Shown one piece after another: positions 59,310-64,000 of a stretch of DNA of 64,000 bases. The translations under genes and the position numbers were made by a program. Source of the stretch: Pegoplata infirma (taxonomy: Eukaryota > Arthropoda > Insecta > Diptera > Anthomyiidae); the NCBI GenBank assembly GCA_963921195.1, contig OY992536.1, forward strand, positions 90,749,007 to 90,813,006, in the 5' to 3' direction. The notes below the pieces were generated by a model, which did no database searches, was not told the origin of the DNA, and saw nothing but the letters and a program-made list of their open reading frames with translations. Each line of letters starts with the position of its first letter. The first letter of the stretch is position 1.

Positions 59310-60277
59310 CCCAATAAACACAAGAACGATATGATAGCGTAAACGTTATTACCTATATGATACTTAAATCGGCTACTTGAAAATTGGAATATTTAAATTT
59401 GAAATAAACTTCAAAAGTTTTCACAAATTATTTTTCATTTTAAAAACAAAATTCAGTCGTACGGAAGGCAACTTTTTGAAAACTGTAAAAAACAACAAAT
59501 TGTATCAAATGTAATTGATCGCGAATTCGTATTCAAGAAAGACTTTTTCGCGTCAATGAAAAAGGAAACAAATATAATAAAAATAATAATGGTAAAAATC
59601 AATTCGGTGATAAATTCTTGGAATATATTAATAACGTGGTATTCTTTGTGGGACCAAATTTCAATGCTGTTTGAGAATTTTTATGTTGTCCATCCAGTCT
59701 GCGTGAAGGTTAGAAGAAAAAAGGTATCAGTTTCATCATCGTGGAATTGTTAATGTAACCAATTTTTTATAAAGGCTTTTATATATTTCTTTTTAAATAT
59801 GTAAATAAATGTAGATTTTTATGTAAATGTGAAAATAAAATAAAATTGTATTTAAAATAAAAACATTTTTCTTTTGCAAACAATAGTGCAAAAAAATGAA
59901 AACATAAAAAGTAAATTTTTTTTTAGGATTTTCTCAAAATTTCAGTTTTTTAATATGAATATGAAAAATACTATCATAAATAATATTACTAACAATATCG
60001 CAAATGATATCACTAACGGTATCGCCAATGATATCATAATCGCCTGGAATAACGATACATTTTCGATACTAAACTGGACTAAGGCGACTTTACTATCGTC
60101 CTACTGATAGCGAAAACGGTATCACTTTTTCATTGGAAAACGATATCATAAGGAAAGGTACACTTTAGAACGAAAACACTATCGTTTTCGTATCAGTTAT
60201 AATAATCACTTATGATAATGAATATCACCTAGGTGATATTGCTTCGATATCATAACGGTATCGTTTGGTTTATTGGG
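59310..60277. mobile_element. MITE with CCCAATAAAC ends and GATATC-rich interior
   Basis: CCCAATAAACACAAGAACGA start and TCGTTTGGTTTATTGGG end, flanked by ACC. 59985-60275 is dense in GATATCA / TGATATC and AACGGTATCG palindromes. Open frame 59556-59753 inside is unrecognised. Confidence 0.65.
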
Positions 60278-61309
60278 ACCAGTTTTTCGCGAGGCACATT
60301 CGCGGTTTCATTCGAAATTTGGTGGACTCTTGCGTAAACCGAGTTTTTTGTGAGTTTACATAAAAAAATCACTGGCGGGTTTATAAAAAATAAATTGCAA
60401 AAATTTTATGGCATTTTTGAAAATTGTGCGAAATTTGCAAATCTGTTTCCTATTTTTTTTAGTAGCAATTAATGCATCATGTTCATTTTAATACACCAAA
60501 AGACGTGCCTTAACGAGTAGAACTGATTTGCTTTTTGACTTTTTACTTTAAGCCATTCTGAGCGGAAAGCGCGATGATTTTATCTAAACCTGTTTTGATC
60601 TGGCACATCCAAGGCTTTACACGAAATCGGATGAAATTTTTTTTAAATGAAAGCCCACTTGATGTGTCATCATAAAATCACAGGCGGGTTAAAAAATTTT
60701 GATGATTATAGATTTTTTGGACCATATTAAATTTTTTTGTTATAAAAAAGCATCACCGATTTTTTTTTAACTACTGGCACAATGATACGATTTTCCGTGA
60801 TTTTCTTCAGTAATACCAACGCGTATTGCCTAAATATGTTATAAAAAATTGTGAAACTTTTCTTTTACCGCGAATTAATCGCGATTTTAGGTACTTAGAT
60901 ATTTTTTTTTTTTTAAATCGTTTGGTCATTAAAGGGTTAAATTTATATCATATATTTTAGAAGAAATGATATATCCTGGCATGTTTTAATAACGCATGCA
61001 ACAAATGTGTAGAAAATAAAATCTTTAAAATATTTTTAAGATTTTTAAAACCCCTAAATCTTAAAACCGCCATAACTTTTGACCCCCTTGCGCGATTTAA
61101 TTGACGCGAACGAATTTCTTATTCTTAAATAGCATCTAATATTTATGCCAACTTTCATCGATGTGCCATCAAAACAAAAATCACATCTTTTTTAACTCAA
61201 AATTTAAGTCTAAAACGGAACTCCTCATATGTATATGATCAAGATCAACAATATTAAAAATAACATGCTGTCTATCTGTGCCTTAATCGATGATCAAAAT
61301 AAAATAGTT
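60278..61309. other. Interior of the 5-kb element, no gene seen
   Basis: AT-rich sequence without a protein-like frame on either strand; stops are frequent. Confidence 0.45.
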
Positions 61310-62430
61310 TTGTTTCAGAAGGAATTCCTCAGAATCTGTGACATTTTTTGCGGGAAAATTGTCTCAGAATATAATCCATTTTCTATGAAAAACATATTTT
61401 AAAATCAGAGACACTTTCTAAAGGAAAAATATCACAAAATCACAGACTTTTTCTATAGAAAAATGCATGAGAATCTGAAACATGTATATAAAAAGATATG
61501 AGAAAAATTGTATCATTTTAGAGACTTTTTCTATAGGAAAAATGTCTTAGAATCTGTGACGTCCCAGAATCTGAGTCGTTTCCTATAGAAAAACTGTCTC
61601 AGAATCTGAGACTTTTTCTGGAGAAAAATGTCTCAGAATCTGAGACTTTCTATAGGAAAAATGTCTCAGAATCTGAGACTTTTTCTATAGGAAAAATGTC
61701 TTAAAAGCTGAGACTTTTTCTATAGGAAAAATGTCTCAGAATCTGAAACTTTTTCTATGAAAAAAATGTCTCAGAATCTGAGACTTTTTCTAAAGGAAAA
61801 ATGTCTCAAAATCTGAGACTTTTTCTATAGGAAAAATGTCTCAGCATCTGAGATTTTTTCTATATGAAAAATGTCTCAGAATCTGATGCTTTTTCTATAG
61901 CAAAAATCTCTCAGAATCTGATGCTTTTCTATAGGAAAAATGTCTCAGAATCTGAGAATTTTTCTGTAGGAAAAATGTCTCAGAATCTGAGACTTTTTCT
62001 ATAGGAAAAATGTCTCATGATCTGTGGCTTTTTCTAAAGGAAAAATGTCTCAGAATCTAAGACTTTTTCTATGTTAAAAATGTCTCAGAATCTGAGACTT
62101 TTTCTATAGGAAAAATGTCTTATAGTAAAAATCTCAGATTCTAATATATTTTTCCTGTAGAAAAATTATTTTTCTTTAGGAAAAATGTCTCAGAATCTGA
62201 GACTATTTCTATAGGAAAACTGTCTTAGAATATGAAACTGTTTTATAGGAAAAATGTCTTAAGAATCTGAGAATTTTTACATAGGAAAAATGTCAGAGAA
62301 TCTGCGAATTTTTCCATAGGAAAAATGTCTCAGAATTTTAGAATTTTTCTATAGGAAAAATGTCTCAGAACCTGAGACCTTTTCTATAGGAAAAATGTCT
62401 CAGAATCTGAGACTTTCTCTATAGGAAAAA
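61310..62430 (+). repeat. satA variant array, 35-bp unit
   Basis: About 30 units with ACTTTTTCTATAGGAAAAAT core and AGTCTCAGAATCTGAG-type joins. One base shorter than the 36-bp form and with TATAGG instead of TATACGG, so no frame stays open. It is a distinct subfamily of satA inside a mobile element. Confidence 0.85.
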
Positions 62431-63895
62431 AATTCGAAGACGAACTTTTCAATAAACTTTTCAATAAAGAAAATATCTGTTGTTTTTTTTAGAAAAATCA
62501 TTTTAATAAAAATTATTTTAATTTAAAGTATTTAAAATGCACTTTTTGTTTAATTAACACTTTGTAGGTCAACCAGGAACACCTGCGATGTTTGTACGTA
62601 CTGCTGCAAGCTTGGTTATACTAACTACATGCAATAACTCAATCCTCTATTCCTTGTATAATAGCAGGCTTGGTTATCTTCATTAGCAAGTTCACTGTAT
62701 TATTGAGGTCCCTGATGCCCTCTTAATTATTTTTGTTTTTAATATTTTTGTAGTTTAAAAGTGGATGAAATATTATTTTTATTTAAAAGAAACAAATATA
62801 TGTAAACAAAAGAAATGAAAAAATTAAAAAATAAATGTCTTTAAAATTCAATTTTTTGACAAGTGTGTTGAATTCACACATTTCCTATACGTGTGAGCAA
62901 AATGAGGTGAATAAAAAAGGGGGAAAATTCACCATTAAGAGTTTCGCTACTGTATATACTGTGCCCCTACTCCGAAGACACCAATAAGGTTCAATAGATT
63001 TTTAGTTAAAAATTTGTGTTTGGTAATAATTTTCTATTTTTACAGGGTACTGCTAAATAAATTTTTGAAGCTATGGCGAATCCTTCACTACAATCCAAAG
63101 CGTGGGCACCATTCCTCCCTTTAGTCATAAAATAAAAACCTAAAAACTCATTTATATAGCAAAGCCAATGGAGTCCAGACCTGTTTTGATAAGTTACAAA
63201 TGGAATCACAAAGTAAGTATTCCTCCTAACCAAAAGACCAATGGGATTTACTAGTTTTTTAAATTAAAAATTTATGTTTTGTAATAATTTTCTATTTTTA
63301 CAGGATGCTTTTAAATAAATTCGCGAAGCTATAGCGGATACTTCACTTCAAGAAAAAGCGTAGGCAGCAGTCACTGGAGAAAATTGTACATAAAGGGTCA
63401 GTTGGTCGGTGGTAAATAAAATCCTACACAACATTTATTATATTAATATGGATTTATTCTGTGAAAATTTTAAATTCAACAAATATACAAATTTTTACAA
63501 AAATTTTATAGAAAAATTATTTTAGCATTAATGTGGTAATTTTAAGCATTATTTTTAGTCACCTTTTCTAATAATTTTGGTATATTTCACCATATTTATT
63601 TTGGTATATTTTACCAAGTTTTTGCTTAAATAGCATTAGCATTTTCTTCAAAATTTTTTACATAAGTGTTTTGGCTAAATTACGAAAACTACTTCGTCGG
63701 TTGTAGTTTTAGCATATTTTTGGTAAAATTATGCCAGATTTTTGCTCACTCCGACACAGATTTTTTTTTGCGTGTAGGGTCAAAATCAACAATGATTTCT
63801 GTTGAATTTACAGCGATTTTCTTTGGGAATACAATGATTTTTGGTTGAGTGTATTCATACCATATTATAATTTTTTTTTGTTTTTTTTTTTTAAG

Positions 63896-63952
63896 GTTTT
63901 TGATTTGGTGTCATTAGAAAACTGGAGAATGGCTTACGAGTGCATAACATAA
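63896..63952 (+). other. Candidate terminal exon of unknown gene, copy 2
   Basis: The sequence from 63854 to the window end matches 57060-57207 with few differences; the 18 codons are identical. It follows directly after GGTTGAGTGTA, the apparent end of a surrounding element beginning CACTCATAG (56293 or 56677). Confidence 0.35.
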
Positions 63953-64000
63953 ATAAACGAAGTGTGTGTGAAAATCTCGTGCAGCTTAAAAAGCCGGTGA

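Larger units (their letters stand above)
57921..62963. mobile_element. 5.0-kb TIR element inserted in the SANT-like intron
   Basis: Ends CACAGTATATACAGTAACGA and CGCTACTGTATATACTGTG (TIR about 25 bp), flanked by the 7-bp direct repeat CCCCTAC (57914-57920, 62964-62970). Contains an open frame without recognised domain at 58650-58835, the 59310-60277 MITE, and a satA variant array at 61310-62430. No transposase motif recognised. Confidence 0.7.
57846..63390 (+). pseudogene. Two decayed copies of a Myb/SANT-like gene start
   Basis: Copy 1: exon at about 57859-57905 (MESQTFVSMNYKWNDK then GTGAGT) and, after an intron hit by a 5-kb element, exon at 63047 onward (GTAK, stop, IFEAMANPSLQSKAWAPF). 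Copy 2: exon 63169-63212 (MESRPVLISYKWNHK-like, with one base lost, then GTAAGT) and exon at 63304 onward (DAFK, stop, IREAIADTSLQEKA). The YKWNDK...A..LI..AIADPSLQ pattern resembles the start of Myb/SANT-like trihelix domains common in fly DNA-binding and transposon proteins. Both copies share the same in-frame TAA. Low-to-moderate confidence in the family. Confidence 0.4.
57415..63774. mobile_element. 6.4-kb TIR element with CACGCAAAAAAAAAATCTG ends
   Basis: CACGCAAAAAAAAAATCTGT at the left and ACAGATTTTTTTTTGCGTG at the right, flanked by TA. Subterminal TTTTTACCAAATTTTTGC motifs are loosely inverted. Contains the Myb/SANT-like exon remnants and the 57921-62963 element. Superfamily not fixed; TA duplication and SANT-like coding remnants leave Tc1/mariner or Harbinger-like origins open. 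Confidence 0.6.

Overview
This window reads as nuclear DNA of a higher (schizophoran, probably calyptrate) fly. It is very AT-rich and its genes have short canonical introns (54 and 70 bp). Four host genes resemble fly orthologues, and the mobile elements (jockey-clade LINE with an Inr/DPE promoter, Tc1, hAT and Harbinger-like MITEs) are typical of Diptera. The species cannot be fixed from the sequence alone. All coordinates, repeat counts and alignments were made by eye.

Host genes, left to right: (1) the 3' third of an ABCC/MRP-type ABC transporter (+ strand, exons 850-1334, 1405-2183, 5444-5860, 6282-6320); its upstream exons lie outside the window. (2) A TMEM256/DUF423 small membrane protein (- strand, exons 39201-39109, 39029-38745, 24179-24036), whose second intron is about 14.6 kb and packed with mobile elements. 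(3) The mitochondrial 2'-O-rRNA methyltransferase MRM2 (+ strand, 48937-49776, one 54-bp intron). (4) An intronless secreted serine carboxypeptidase of the CPVL/S10 family (- strand, 52764-54218).

Everything else is repetitive. Positions 2.2-11.3 kb hold two minisatellites made of palindromic units: a 36-bp family (satA) in both orientations, and a 39-bp family (satB) that carries an octamer TATCGATA about 28 times. Positions 12.9-17.3 kb are a 4.4-kb long-terminal-inverted-repeat element with further elements inside it. Positions 17.3-24 kb hold a hAT MITE, foldbacks and a Stowaway-like MITE. The giant intron (24.2-38.7 kb) holds a 3.7-kb foldback whose outer arms are a 21-bp minisatellite (satC), two more hAT elements, and several other foldbacks. 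Positions 40.1-48.8 kb are a nest: a foldback interrupted by a Tc1-like element with IR/DR ends, itself carrying two or three MITEs and a full-length but internally deleted jockey-clade LINE with a 13-bp target duplication. Positions 49.9-52.1 kb and 55.5-64 kb hold more MITEs and a large nested element with decayed Myb/SANT-like exons and a duplicated exon of unknown origin.

The strongest theme is self-complementarity at every scale, from 36/39-bp repeat units to kilobase foldbacks, much of it inside introns and therefore transcribed. I see no operon-like or novel protein system. The most unusual candidates are the intronic TATCGATA array, the satellite-armed foldback, and the inverted satellite arrays around the last exons of the ABC gene.
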